DNA of 64,000 nt from Schumannella soli (GTDB lineage Bacteria; Actinomycetota; Actinomycetes; Actinomycetales; Microbacteriaceae), in NCBI RefSeq assembly GCF_006517435.1, contig NZ_VHQG01000005.1, positions 672 through 64,671 of the forward strand. Reading direction: 5' to 3'. Below the pieces are notes generated by a model. That model was not told the DNA's origin. It ran no database searches and saw nothing but the letters and a program-made list of their open reading frames with translations. This document shows positions 34,383 through 43,354 of this stretch, one piece after another. The first letter of the stretch is position 1. Every line of letters starts with the position of its first letter. The translations under genes were made by a program, and so were the position numbers.

Positions 34383-34724
34383 ATGCCGCACTACCTGATC
34401 TCGTTCCCCGGCTCGGCGATGCAGATCGGCGAGGAGGATTTCCCGATCGTGGTCGAGGAGTCGCATGCCGCGGTCGCCGCGGCGCAGGAGGCGGGTGTGC
34501 TCGTCTTCGCGGGTGGGCTGGATGAGGCGTCGCTGCTCGTGCGCGTCGCCGCCGACGGCAGCGAGCAGTCGGGTGCCTACCCGCAGACGGGCTCCCTCGC
34601 CGGCGGATTCACCGTGATCGACGTGCCGACTCGCGAGGATGCGGTCGCCTGGGCCGCGCGCATCGCCGCGGCCTGTCGCTGCGACCAGGAACTGCGCGTC
34701 TTCGCCGACGGCTCCGCGACCTGA
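34383..34724 (+). CDS. YCII-related small protein
   Basis: Protein of 113 aa with the alpha/beta dimeric-barrel look of the YCII/DGPF family: AQEAGVLVFAGGLDE followed by GGFTVIDVPTREDAVAWAARIA. Such proteins are small cytosolic enzymes or partners of sigma factors; the family's active-site His-Asp pair is not obvious here. AAGGAG lies 8 bp before the ATG. It stands alone between the large surface enzyme and a convergent regulator gene, with no clue to its role. Confidence 0.8.
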   Translation: MPHYLISFPGSAMQIGEEDFPIVVEESHAAVAAAQEAGVLVFAGGLDEASLLVRVAADGSEQSGAYPQTGSLAGGFTVIDVPTREDAVAWAARIAAACRCDQELRVFADGSAT

Positions 34725-34743
34725 CCCGCGTTCGCGGTCGAAC

Positions 34744-35436
34744 TCAGCTGAGCGGGTCGAGGATGTCGAAGGCGGTCATGCCGCCGAGCACGTGCACCTC
34801 CCACATCCGCACGACTCGACGGGCGTCGCCGGTCTCGAGCGCTTCGGTCAGCGCATCCACCAGCATCGTGTGGTTCTCGACGAGCATCTCGCCGCGCCCC
34901 CAGGTCTCGATATCGCTGGCGAGCAGGGCGAGCCGGATCTGGTCGGTCAGGTCGTCGTAGCGGGCGGCCAGCCGAGGGAGGCGTGCGAGTCCGACGACGG
35001 CGCGGTGGAAGGCGGCGTCGGCGGCGGCGGCCGCGGCGGGATCGCCGGTCGCCGCAGTGAGCTGCGCGACGTGCTCGGCGAGCGAGTCGATCGAGTAGCG
35101 GTGCTGCACGATCGTGCGCACGGCGAGGGTCTCGTCGGCGAGTCGCAGGCTCGCGAGCTCGGGGATGTCCTCCGCGGCGAGCAGTGAGATGCGGTACGAG
35201 CGGTTGGCCGACTTCTCGACGAGTCCCGACTGCTCGAGTCGGCGCAGGGCCTCGCGCACGGGGGAGCGGCTGATGCCCATCTGCTCGGCGAGCACCGAGT
35301 CCTTGAGCGGCTCACCGGGTCGCAGCTTGCCGGCCACGATCAGGGCGCGGATCTGGCCGTGAGCCCGATCGACGAGGGATGTCGTGGTGATCGACTCGAA
35401 GATGCCGGTGGCGTCGTCGGTGACCGCGTCGTTCAT
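34744..35436 (-). CDS. GntR-family regulator, FCD type
   Basis: Regulator of 230 aa with a winged helix at residues 25-90 (LAEQMGISRSPVREALRRLE, then SGLVEKSANRSYRISLL) and an all-helical FCD effector domain at 95-225 with the metal-binding histidines in AAFHRAVVGL and the HVLGG region. It is divergent from the MHS transporter operon. The shared 137-bp region contains TGTCGACA (35473-35480) within ATTGTCGACAGAAT, a typical FCD-GntR operator. It probably represses transport and catabolism of an organic acid, which would be the inducer. Confidence 0.88.
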   Translation of the reverse strand: MNDAVTDDATGIFESITTTSLVDRAHGQIRALIVAGKLRPGEPLKDSVLAEQMGISRSPVREALRRLEQSGLVEKSANRSYRISLLAAEDIPELASLRLADETLAVRTIVQHRYSIDSLAEHVAQLTAATGDPAAAAAADAAFHRAVVGLARLPRLAARYDDLTDQIRLALLASDIETWGRGEMLVENHTMLVDALTEALETGDARRVVRMWEVHVLGGMTAFDILDPLS

Positions 35437-35472
35437 GGCGTCAGCATACGCCGAAACTCGTTGATCGTAGAT

Positions 35473-35480
35473 TGTCGACA
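35473..35480. promoter_or_regulatory. FCD-GntR operator-like palindrome
   Basis: TGTCGACA, within ATTGTCGACAG, between the divergent FCD regulator and MHS transporter genes. A related half (ATCGACA) follows at about 35487. The sequence resembles the TTGTNNACAA-type sites of this regulator family. Confidence 0.5.
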
Positions 35481-35573
35481 GAATGCGATCGACACTGCTA
35501 CTGTCCGACTGCCGCCGACGATGACGGCCCGCCGCCCCCGGCGGAAGAATCTTCCGAGAGCAAAGGAGCTCCC

Positions 35574-36995
35574 GTGACTGAAACGATGCCTCCCGGCACC
35601 GCGAACCCCGGCGGTCCCGGCGGCGATCCCGCTTCCGTGGTCGTCAAGCCCACCCGACGTCAGTCGGTCCGCTCCGCGATCGCGGTCGGCTTCGGCTCGG
35701 CGATCGAGTGGTACGACTACGGCCTCTACGCCTTCGTGGCGGGCCTCATCATCGCCCCGCTGTTCTTCTCCGGCGCGACCGGCGCCGTCGGACTGCTCGC
35801 CTCGTTCGGCACCTTCGCGGTCGGCTTCGTCGCCCGCCCCATCGGCGGGCTCGTGCTCGGCGCGCTCTCCGACCGCTGGGGCCGTCGCCCGGTGCTCATG
35901 CTGTCGATCCTCATGATCGGCATCGCGACCACCCTCATCGGCTGCCTGCCGCCCTACGCCTCGATCGGCGTCGCGGCGCCGATCATGCTGGTGATCCTGC
36001 GGCTCATTCAGGGCTTCGGCGCCGGAGCCGAGCTCGCCGGCGCGATCACCATGGTCAACGAGAGCGCCCAGCTCAAGCGCAAGGGCTTCTTCTCCTCGCT
36101 CGCGATGGCCGGCGCCGGCGCCGGCGGTCTGCTCGCGCTGATCATCTTCACGACCTCGAGCACGGTGCTCGGGCCGGAGGAGTTCAGTAGCTGGGGCTGG
36201 CGCATCCCGTTCCTGTTCAGCGCCGTGCTGACGATCATCGGCGTCGTGATGCGGCGCAAGCTGCACGAGTCGCCCGAGTTCGAGGCCGTCGAGCGCGAGC
36301 GCAAGGCCGGCCTCGTGCGCGAGGCACGACGCAACCCCTTCGTCGCCTTCGCCCGCGCGTTCAAGGCCAGCCCGCGCAACTGGATCGCCGGCTTCCTCAT
36401 CCCCTCGGGGCTCAACGTGACCGGCTACATCGTCACCGCCTTCGGCATCAGCTACCTCGTCGGAACCGTGGGCCTGCCCCAGAACCAGGCGCTATTCGTG
36501 AGCTTGTCGTGCTCGCTCGTGATGCTGATCTTCGTCGCCGTCTTCGGCGCGGTGAGCGACCGGATCGGGTCGAAGAGGGTCATCTACATCAGCGTGATCG
36601 GAGCGGTCGTCTGGGTCGTGCCGTACTACCTGATCCTCAACACCGGCAATCTCGCCTTCATCATCGTGGCGAGCGGCGTGATGCTCGCTCTCGGATGGGC
36701 GGCGGGATCGGCGGCGCACACCGTGCTCATGCCCGCGTTCTTCAAGGCCGAGTTCCGATCCGCCGGTCTCTTCTCCTCGCGAGAGCTGCAGGGCGCCCTC
36801 ATCGCCGGGCCCGCGCCGCTCATCGCCACCGCGATCGTCGTCGCGACCGGCGGGGCGCCGTGGGGCGCGGCGGGGCTCATCATCGTGGCCCAGCTGCTCA
36901 CCCTCGTCGGCGTGCTCATCGCCAAGCCCTGGGTCAGTGCGGCCGAGAAGGCCGAGACGCCCGCGCTCGCGGGAATCACCCCGCGCGAGGACTGA
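35574..36995 (+). CDS. MFS transporter of the metabolite:H+ symporter (MHS) family
   Basis: Inner-membrane importer of 473 aa with 12 predicted helices, related to citrate, shikimate, proline/betaine and alpha-ketoglutarate symporters. Family motifs include GSAIEWYDYGLYAF in helix 1, SDRWGRRPVLMLS between helices 2 and 3, and SWGWRIPFLFSAVL at helix 6. AAAGGAG precedes the GTG start by 5 bp. It is the first gene of an operon with a 2-hydroxyacid dehydrogenase, an alpha-hydroxyacid oxidase and an HpcH/HpaI aldolase, so a hydroxylated carboxylic acid is the probable cargo. Confidence 0.92.
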   Translation: MTETMPPGTANPGGPGGDPASVVVKPTRRQSVRSAIAVGFGSAIEWYDYGLYAFVAGLIIAPLFFSGATGAVGLLASFGTFAVGFVARPIGGLVLGALSDRWGRRPVLMLSILMIGIATTLIGCLPPYASIGVAAPIMLVILRLIQGFGAGAELAGAITMVNESAQLKRKGFFSSLAMAGAGAGGLLALIIFTTSSTVLGPEEFSSWGWRIPFLFSAVLTIIGVVMRRKLHESPEFEAVERERKAGLVREARRNPFVAFARAFKASPRNWIAGFLIPSGLNVTGYIVTAFGISYLVGTVGLPQNQALFVSLSCSLVMLIFVAVFGAVSDRIGSKRVIYISVIGAVVWVVPYYLILNTGNLAFIIVASGVMLALGWAAGSAAHTVLMPAFFKAEFRSAGLFSSRELQGALIAGPAPLIATAIVVATGGAPWGAAGLIIVAQLLTLVGVLIAKPWVSAAEKAETPALAGITPRED

Positions 36996-37089
36996 ACGCC
37001 GCCTCGATCCCGACCCGACCCGGCGCCGGTCGGCCGATCCGGCCGGCGCCGATCCATCTCGAACACCCACGCCTGAGGAGGGCAGACCT

Positions 37090-38064
37090 GTGAACAAGGT
37101 CGTCATGACGAACACGATGGTGCCGATCACCGCCGAGGACCTGAAGGCCTTCGACGGGCTCGACGTCGACTTCCAGATCATCGAGGGCACGACCGAGCAG
37201 GCGCTGCTCGAGGGCACGCGCGATGCGGATGCGGTGATCATCCTCGCCGAGCAGTTCACCGAGACGGTGATCGACAACCTGCAGAGCTGCCGCTCGCTCA
37301 CCCGCTTCGGCATCGGCTACGACACGATCGACGTGCCCGCGGCGACCGCGCGCGGAATCTGGGTCACGAACGTGCCCGACGCGAACTACCGCGAGGTCGC
37401 GGTGCACGCGATCGCGCTGGCACTGTCGGTGACCCGGCGGCTGCCAGCGCTGGATGCGGGCATCCGCTCCGAGGGCTGGGCGTCGTCGTTCTTCCCCGGC
37501 GTGCGCCGCCCCGACGACCAGGTGTTCGGGCTGCTCGGCCTCGGCCGCATCGGGCGCCGCGTCGCGACCATGGCGCAGGCGATCGGCTACACCGTCGTCG
37601 CCTTCGACCCGGTCGTCGCGGCCGCCGACGCCGCCGAACTCGGCGTCGAGCTGCTGACGAAGGATGAGGTGATCGCGCGCGCCGACATCCTCTCGATCCA
37701 TGTGCCGCTGATGGAGTCGACGCGGAACATCATCGACGCCGACGCGCTCGCGCACATGAAGAAGGGCAGCGTGCTCGTCAACGTCTCGCGCGGCGGCCTC
37801 ATCGACGAGTCCGCCCTCGCCGACGCGCTGCGCAGCGGCCACCTCTTCGGCGCCGGCATCGACGCCTTCGGCAACGAGCCGCTCGAAGCCGACAGCCCGC
37901 TGCGCGACCTCGACAACATCATCCTGTCGCCGCACGCCGCGCACTGGAGCGAGGAGTCGTGGAACGAGACCCGCCGCAAGGTGCTCGAAGAGGCCGCCCG
38001 GGTGCTGCGCGGCGAGCAGCCGCGCAACCCGGTCAACGACATCCGGCGCGAGACCGCGGCGTAG
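37090..38064 (+). CDS. D-isomer-specific 2-hydroxyacid dehydrogenase (CtBP-like)
   Basis: NAD(P)-dependent dehydrogenase of 324 aa interconverting a 2-hydroxy and a 2-keto acid. The Rossmann motif is LLGLGRIGRRVA; catalytic Arg lies in NVSRGGLIDE, Glu in GIDAFGNEPLE, and His in SPHAAHWSEES. The overall form is that of the C-terminal-binding-protein-like dehydrogenases. GTG 37090 has GAGGAGGG about 8 bp upstream, and the longer frame has no support. It follows the MHS transporter by 94 bp and precedes the oxidase by 12 bp. The substrate is unknown. Confidence 0.9.
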   Translation: MNKVVMTNTMVPITAEDLKAFDGLDVDFQIIEGTTEQALLEGTRDADAVIILAEQFTETVIDNLQSCRSLTRFGIGYDTIDVPAATARGIWVTNVPDANYREVAVHAIALALSVTRRLPALDAGIRSEGWASSFFPGVRRPDDQVFGLLGLGRIGRRVATMAQAIGYTVVAFDPVVAAADAAELGVELLTKDEVIARADILSIHVPLMESTRNIIDADALAHMKKGSVLVNVSRGGLIDESALADALRSGHLFGAGIDAFGNEPLEADSPLRDLDNIILSPHAAHWSEESWNETRRKVLEEAARVLRGEQPRNPVNDIRRETAA

Positions 38065-38076
38065 ACGGGAGCGGTC

Positions 38077-39393
38077 ATGCCGAAGTACCCGCCGCTGCGG
38101 CGGCGCATCCCGCAGCCCTCCGACATCAAGCCCTTCCTGCGCATGAAGTCGCGTCGCGGCCTCACCCGCGCCGAACGCCGCGTCGCCGATGCGCACACGA
38201 TCGACGACCTGCGGCGCATCGCGAAGCGGCGCACCCCAGCCGGTCCCTTCCACTACGTCGACGGCGGCGCCGAGGGCGAGATCAGCATGCGCCGGGCGCG
38301 GGAGGCGTTCGACGACCTCGAGTTCAACCCGACGATCCTGCGCGACGTCAGCGAGGTCGACACCACGACGACCGTGCTCGGCAAGCCGAGCGCGCTGCCG
38401 TTCGGCTTCGGCCCGACCGGCGGCACGCGGATGATGTACGCGGCCGGCGAGCCGGCGGTCGCCCGGGCGGCGGCGCGCGCGGGCATCCCCTACGGCCTCT
38501 CGACCGTCGGCACGACGTCGATCGCCGACTTCGCGGCGGCGGCGCCCGGCGCGCGGCACTGGTTCCAGATGTACCTGCTCAGCGACCGCGACCGCTCGCT
38601 GCGGATGCTCGCTGACGCGGCCGCGCACGGCTTCGACACGCTCGTCGTCACCGTCGACTCGGCCGTCGTCGGCAACCGACTGCGGGACGCGCGCTACGGC
38701 ATGTCGTACCCGCCGCAACTGACGCCGAAGACCTTCCTCGACGCCTCGTACCGGGTCGAGTGGTGGACGAACCTGCTGACGACCGAGCCCTACCGCTTCA
38801 CCTACGAGGAACCGGATCTGCCGCGATCGCAGCTCACCGCGGTGAAGGGCTTCACCGACAGCTCGGTCACCTTCAACGACCTGGCCTGGATCCGCGAGGC
38901 GTGGACCGGTCCGGTCGTGCTGAAGGGCATCCAGACCCTCGACGACGCCGTGCGCGCCGCCGACGCCGGGGTGGAGGGCATCGTGCTCTCGAATCACGGC
39001 GGACGCCAGCTCGACCGCGCGATCCCGCCGCTGCACCTGCTGCCCGCGGTCGCGGCGCGCGTCGGCGACTCCACCGAGGTCATGCTCGACACCGGCGTGC
39101 GCACCGGAGCGGATGTCGTCGCCGCGATCGCCCTCGGCGCGCGCTTCGTGCTGCTCGGCCGCGCCTACCTCTACGCGCTCATGGCCGGCGGCGAGGCGGG
39201 TGTCGACCGGGCGGTGCAGATCCTTCGTGCCGAGGTGCGCACCACCATGGCGCTGCTCGGCGTCACCTCGATCGACGAGCTCTCGCCCGAGCACGTCACC
39301 TTGATCTCGCGCTACTCGCGCATCACCTCGGCCCCCGAACCGGAGACCGCGATCGCGGCGCCCCCGCGCGCCCGGAAGGCAGGAACACGATGA
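38077..39393 (+). CDS. FMN-dependent alpha-hydroxy-acid oxidase/dehydrogenase
   Basis: Protein of 438 aa of the L-lactate dehydrogenase/glycolate oxidase family, oxidising an L-2-hydroxy acid with FMN. Features in order: FHYVDGGAEGEISMRRARE, GPTGGTRMMYAAGE, WFQMYLLSDRDRS, DTLVVTVDSAV, WTGPVVLKGIQT (FMN lysine) and VLSNHGGRQLDRA with the active-site His and Arg. The C-terminus has an extra Ala/Pro-rich tail. It overlaps the following aldolase gene by 4 bp (ATGA). Together with the preceding D-specific dehydrogenase it suggests handling of both stereoisomers of a hydroxy acid. Confidence 0.92.
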   Translation: MPKYPPLRRRIPQPSDIKPFLRMKSRRGLTRAERRVADAHTIDDLRRIAKRRTPAGPFHYVDGGAEGEISMRRAREAFDDLEFNPTILRDVSEVDTTTTVLGKPSALPFGFGPTGGTRMMYAAGEPAVARAAARAGIPYGLSTVGTTSIADFAAAAPGARHWFQMYLLSDRDRSLRMLADAAAHGFDTLVVTVDSAVVGNRLRDARYGMSYPPQLTPKTFLDASYRVEWWTNLLTTEPYRFTYEEPDLPRSQLTAVKGFTDSSVTFNDLAWIREAWTGPVVLKGIQTLDDAVRAADAGVEGIVLSNHGGRQLDRAIPPLHLLPAVAARVGDSTEVMLDTGVRTGADVVAAIALGARFVLLGRAYLYALMAGGEAGVDRAVQILRAEVRTTMALLGVTSIDELSPEHVTLISRYSRITSAPEPETAIAAPPRARKAGTR

Positions 39394-40202
39394 CCGCAGC
39401 CGCCCATCCGATGACCACCCGCTGGGATGCCGGCGAGCCGGCCCTGCTCGCGACGGCGATGGTGCCGAGCACCCTCGTCGCCGAGTCGATCCAGCGCGGC
39501 GGGGTCGACGGGGTGCTCTTCGACATGCAGCACGGGCACATCGACGTGCAGTCGCTCGTCGGCCTCTGCCAGACGGTGGGGAACCTCGGCGGCACGCCCT
39601 TCGTGCGGGTGCCGTCGGCGGATCCGTGGATGATCATGAAGGCTCTCGACGCCGGCGCCTTCGGGATCGTGTGCCCGCTCGTGAACACCCGCGAGGAGGC
39701 GGAGTCGCTCGTCGGCGCCTGCTTCTACCCGCCGCTCGGCGGTCGCAGCAACGGCCCGACGAGACCGTGGGCGTACGGCCCGACCGACGACTTCCACACG
39801 ACGGCCAACGACACCGTGCTGCCCTTCGTGATGATCGAGACCGAGCAGGGCATGGCGAACCTCGACGACATCTTCTCGGTGCCGCGTCTCGCCGGCGTCG
39901 TGATCGGGCCGAGCGATCTCGCCGGAACGCACGGCTACGGCTTCCAGTTCGACAGTCACGACGAGCGGGTGCTCGAGAACTACCGCCGCGTGCTCGATGC
40001 CGCCCGCCGGCACGGTCTGCGCGCGGGCATCTTCACCGCCGACCCGGCCTACTCGCGCGAGATGGTCGCGCTCGGCTTCGACTTCGTGCTGCAGGGCGGA
40101 GACCTCGGCACGATCGGCGCAGCCACGGCGGCCGGGTCCGCCGCGTTCCGCAGCGGCGACGCCGGGGGAGGTGCGCCAGCATCCGGACCCTACGTGCGCT
40201 GA
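39390..40202 (+). CDS. HpcH/HpaI-family aldolase
   Basis: Class II pyruvate aldolase of 270 aa. Motifs: VLFDMQHGHIDVQ (catalytic His), PFVRVPSADPW, FGIVCPLVNTREEAE, MIETEQGMANL (metal Glu) and VIGPSDLAGTHGYGFQ (metal Asp). It is less like HpaI of the hpa operon than like the 2-keto-3-deoxy-sugar-acid aldolases (YfaU/GarL group). Start ATG overlaps the oxidase stop. It would split a 2-keto-4-hydroxy acid into pyruvate and an aldehyde, the end of the pathway fed by this operon. Confidence 0.9.
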   Translation: MTAAAHPMTTRWDAGEPALLATAMVPSTLVAESIQRGGVDGVLFDMQHGHIDVQSLVGLCQTVGNLGGTPFVRVPSADPWMIMKALDAGAFGIVCPLVNTREEAESLVGACFYPPLGGRSNGPTRPWAYGPTDDFHTTANDTVLPFVMIETEQGMANLDDIFSVPRLAGVVIGPSDLAGTHGYGFQFDSHDERVLENYRRVLDAARRHGLRAGIFTADPAYSREMVALGFDFVLQGGDLGTIGAATAAGSAAFRSGDAGGGAPASGPYVR

Positions 40203-41611
40203 ACGCCGAACGGAGGCCGGGACCGATCGTCGCGGTCCTGGCCTTCGCCGGCATGGGCGCCTCGTTCATGCAGACGATCGTGCTGCCCATCCAGCCGCGC
40301 CTGCCCGAGCTGCTCGGCACCAGCCGCGACGACGCCGCCTGGGTGATCACGGCGACCCTCGTCGCGGCGGCCGTGTGCACGCCGATCGCCGGGCGGCTCG
40401 GCGACCTCTACGACAAGCGCCGCATCGCGATGGCGCTGCTGCTCATCCAGGCCGCGGGCGCGCTGCTGGCGCTGTTCTCGGTATCGCTCGCGCCGATGAT
40501 CGTCGCCCGGGCGCTGCAGGGCGCGGCCGTCGGAGTCATCCCGCTCGGCATCTCGATCCTGCGCGACGTGCTGCCGCCGCAGCGCCTCGGCGGCGGCATC
40601 GCCCTCGTGAGCGCGACGCTCGGCGTCGGCGGCGCGCTCGGGCTGCCGCTCAGCGCGGTGATCGCCGAGAACGCCGACTGGCACGCGGTGTTCGGCGTCG
40701 CCGCCGGACTCGCGCTGCTGTGCTTCGTCCTGTTCGCCCTCGTCGTGCCGGTCAGCACGCTGCGGGCCGAGGGGCGCGTGGATGCCGTCGGCATCATCGG
40801 TCTGGCGATCGGGCTGGTGGCGGTGCTCATCGCGGTATCGCGCAGCGGGGAGTGGGGCTGGGGCGACCCGCGCATCCTCGCCCTCGGTCTCGGCGGCCTG
40901 CTGGTGCTGCTGCTCTGGGGTGTGTTCGAGCTGCGGGTGCGCGATCCGCTCGTCGATCTGAGAGTGAGCGCGCGCCCCGCCGTGCTGCTCACGAACCTGG
41001 CCTCGGTGGCCATGGGCTTCGCGCTGTTCGCGTCGAACGTCGCGTTCCCCCAGCTGCTCGAGCTGCCGCCATCGACCGGATTCGGGCTCGGGCTGCCGCT
41101 GCTGACCGCCTCGCTGGCGCTCGCCCCCGCGGGCCTGACGATGATGGCCATGTCGCCGCTCGCCGACCGGCTCGAACGCGCGCACGGGCCGAAGCCGCTG
41201 CTCGCGTGGGGCGCCGCGGTGATCGCGCTCTCGTACCTCGCCGCGCTCTGGCTGCACGACGAGCTGTGGCAGATCGTGGCGATCAACGTGCTCATCGGCG
41301 TGGGCATCGGGCTGGGCTACGCGGCCATGCCGGCTCTCATCATGCGGGCCGTGCCGCCGAGCGAGACCGGCGCGGCCAACGGGCTCAACGCGCTCATGCG
41401 CTCGCTCGGCACGAGCACCGCGTCGGCGGTGACCGGCGCCGTGCTCGCCGGTTCGGCGACGGCGGCCGGACCCAGCGAGCAGGGGTTCCTGACCTCGCTC
41501 GTGCTCGGGCTCATCGCCGCGGTGGCGTGCCTCGGCGTGTCGCTCGCGATCCCGTCGGCGCGGCCGGCGGGGCGCACCGCGCTCGACGGCGGGGAGTTCG
41601 GGCCGGCGTGA
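40199..41611 (+). CDS. MFS transporter, drug:H+ antiporter-like; start uncertain
   Basis: Membrane protein with about 14 predicted helices (DHA2-like). Helix 1 is in IVAVLAFAGMGASFMQTIVL; the motif-A region reads RLGDLYDKRRIAMALL, and motif C-like Gly residues lie near GALGLPLSAVI. No ATG, GTG or TTG is available before helix 1 in this frame. The first ATG (40253) falls inside that helix. CTG 40199 forms a CTGA overlap with the aldolase stop and gives a complete N-terminus, so I propose it. It may export a toxic intermediate or be a general efflux pump. Confidence 0.8.
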   Translation: MNAERRPGPIVAVLAFAGMGASFMQTIVLPIQPRLPELLGTSRDDAAWVITATLVAAAVCTPIAGRLGDLYDKRRIAMALLLIQAAGALLALFSVSLAPMIVARALQGAAVGVIPLGISILRDVLPPQRLGGGIALVSATLGVGGALGLPLSAVIAENADWHAVFGVAAGLALLCFVLFALVVPVSTLRAEGRVDAVGIIGLAIGLVAVLIAVSRSGEWGWGDPRILALGLGGLLVLLLWGVFELRVRDPLVDLRVSARPAVLLTNLASVAMGFALFASNVAFPQLLELPPSTGFGLGLPLLTASLALAPAGLTMMAMSPLADRLERAHGPKPLLAWGAAVIALSYLAALWLHDELWQIVAINVLIGVGIGLGYAAMPALIMRAVPPSETGAANGLNALMRSLGTSTASAVTGAVLAGSATAAGPSEQGFLTSLVLGLIAAVACLGVSLAIPSARPAGRTALDGGEFGPA

Positions 41612-41680
41612 CCGGCGCCGTGCTCAGCGAACATCCATACCGCTCAGCGACCACCCACGCCGCGGCGGGAGGATCGGGGC

Positions 41681-42421
41681 ATGACGCTCTTCGACGTGGA
41701 ACCCCGCACCCTCCCGATCGCCGGCGACGGCCCCTCTGCCACCGCCGAGCGCTTCCCGGTGCGCCGGGTCTACTGCGTGGGGCAGAACTACGCCGACCAC
41801 GCGCGCGAGATGGGCTCCGACCCCGAGCGTCAGGCCCCCTTCTTCTTCAGCAAGCCCGCGGATGCCGTCTACGCCGCGGCCGAGGGCATCCCCGCCGCCG
41901 AGGGGTTCGACGGCGTCGAGGCGGGCACGACGCCGTACCCGCCGCGCACCGACGACTTCCACTACGAGGTCGAGCTAGTCGTCGCGATCGGCGCGGCCGC
42001 GGATGCCGTCACGCCCGAGTCGGCGCTCGACGCCGTGTGGGGCTACACGGTCGGCGTGGATCTGACCCGCCGCGACGTGCAGGCTCAGGCCAAGAAGAGC
42101 GGGCGGCCCTGGGATCTCGCGAAGGGCTTCGACGCCTCCGGTCCGGTCGGCGAGATCGTGTCGCTCGAGCGCATCGGGCAGCACCCGGTCAGTGGACGCA
42201 TCCACCTCGACGTCGACGGCGCGACCCGCCAGGACGGCGACCTCGACCAGCTCATCTGGAGCGTGCCCGAGCTGATCTCCCGCCTCTCGCACGAGGTCGT
42301 GCTGCGCCCCGGCGATCTGATCTTCACGGGCACGCCGGCCGGCGTCGGCCCGCTGGAGCGCGGTCAGCGCGTGCGGGCCGAGGTCGCCAGCGTCGGCGCG
42401 GTCGAGTTCCGCGTGGTCTGA
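41681..42421 (+). CDS. Fumarylacetoacetate hydrolase-family protein, fumarylpyruvate hydrolase-like
   Basis: Protein of 246 aa in which RRVYCVGQNYADHAREMG and PFFFSKPADAVYAA match the fumarylpyruvate hydrolases of gentisate breakdown (NagK type). Metal ligands lie in DDFHYEVELVVAIG, and the substrate-side segment reads GYTVGVDLTRRDVQ. GGGAGGATC precedes the ATG. It sits 69 bp after the MFS gene; it may be the last gene of that operon or separate. No gentisate dioxygenase is in the window, but a 3-hydroxybenzoate monooxygenase-like gene lies at 60.9 kb. Confidence 0.87.
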   Translation: MTLFDVEPRTLPIAGDGPSATAERFPVRRVYCVGQNYADHAREMGSDPERQAPFFFSKPADAVYAAAEGIPAAEGFDGVEAGTTPYPPRTDDFHYEVELVVAIGAAADAVTPESALDAVWGYTVGVDLTRRDVQAQAKKSGRPWDLAKGFDASGPVGEIVSLERIGQHPVSGRIHLDVDGATRQDGDLDQLIWSVPELISRLSHEVVLRPGDLIFTGTPAGVGPLERGQRVRAEVASVGAVEFRVV

Positions 42422-42431
42422 GCCGCCTCAC

Positions 42432-43241
42432 TCACCAGGGGACGACGCCCGCATCCTCGAAGAAGCCGCCGCGGGGGCCGTCGTCGGGCAGCGTCGCCAG
42501 GCGGACGGCGGTCGCGGCGCCCTGCTCGGGCGTGCGGTCGCCGGCGAAGCCGTTGAAGTCGGTCGCGACGAGTCCGGGGCAGGCGGCGTTGACGATGATC
42601 GCGGTCTGCTCGAAGGCCCGTGCGTACTGCACGGTGAGCGAGTTGAGGAATGTCTTCGTCGGCGAGTAGAGCGCCATGATCGGGCCCGGGCGGCGCTCGA
42701 GCGAGCCCATGCTGCTCGAGGCGTTGACGATGCGCGGATGCGGCGCTCGCCGCAGCAGCGGCAGCAGCGCGTTGGTCACGCGGATCACGCCGTAGACGTT
42801 GACGTCGACGACCCCGCGCAGCTGATCGAGGTCGATCGCGGTCGGGTCCTGCTGCCAGGTCGTCGGATCGAACGGACCCGAGACGCCCGCGTTGTTGACG
42901 AGCACGTCGAGGCGGCCGAAGCGATGCTCGATCTCGGCGGCCGCGGCGGCGACGCTCGCGTCGTCGGTCACGTCGAGGCGCACGCCCTCCGCATCCAGGC
43001 CGCTCTCGCGCAGGCGGACGACCGCCGCGGACCGGGCCGCGGCGTCGCGGGCGCCGACGATCACGCGCAGACCCTGCCGGCCGAGGCCCTCGGCGATCGC
43101 GAAGCCGATGCCCTTGTTGGCGCCGGTGACGAGAGCGACACGGGCGTCGGCGGCGGGCGCGGCGGGCGAGGCCTCGGGCGAGTCGGCGGCGGGCGAGCTG
43201 GATGCGGGTGCTGCGGGGGACGGGTTCGTGCTGTCGGTCAT
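42432..43241 (-). CDS. Short-chain dehydrogenase/reductase
   Basis: NAD(P)-dependent oxidoreductase of 269 aa. After a 30-residue Ala/Ser/Pro-rich leader come the cofactor motif VTGANKGIGFAIAEGLG, the structural motif VNNAGVSGP, the catalytic Ser in NASSSMGSL and the catalytic YSPTK. ATG 43241 is supported by GGAG 9 bp upstream and gives the better N-terminus. It is divergent from a LysR gene, with a LysR-type box between them, so it is likely the LysR target. The closest look is to carbonyl reductases; the substrate is unknown. Confidence 0.9.
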   Translation of the reverse strand: MTDSTNPSPAAPASSSPAADSPEASPAAPAADARVALVTGANKGIGFAIAEGLGRQGLRVIVGARDAAARSAAVVRLRESGLDAEGVRLDVTDDASVAAAAAEIEHRFGRLDVLVNNAGVSGPFDPTTWQQDPTAIDLDQLRGVVDVNVYGVIRVTNALLPLLRRAPHPRIVNASSSMGSLERRPGPIMALYSPTKTFLNSLTVQYARAFEQTAIIVNAACPGLVATDFNGFAGDRTPEQGAATAVRLATLPDDGPRGGFFEDAGVVPW

Positions 43242-43296
43242 GCGCTCATGCTCCGCCCGACCGACGCCGCGCGTCCAAGACCGATCGAGTGCACGC

Positions 43297-43315
43297 CGAT
43301 ACTCCACGGGTATCG
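43297..43315. promoter_or_regulatory. LysR-type binding box
   Basis: CGATAC-N7-GTATCG, a T-N11-A inverted repeat centred in the 113-bp region between the divergent SDR and LysR genes. This geometry is the standard recognition site of LysR regulators. Confidence 0.65.
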
Positions 43316-43354
43316 ACCCGGCGCAGGGCCCGCTCCCGGGGCTAGCCTCGCCCC

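Noticed and set aside
36976-39294. 772-aa minus-strand open frame
   Set aside because: Antisense to the 2-hydroxyacid dehydrogenase and the FMN oxidase, both with intact catalytic motifs; composition is that of a shadow.
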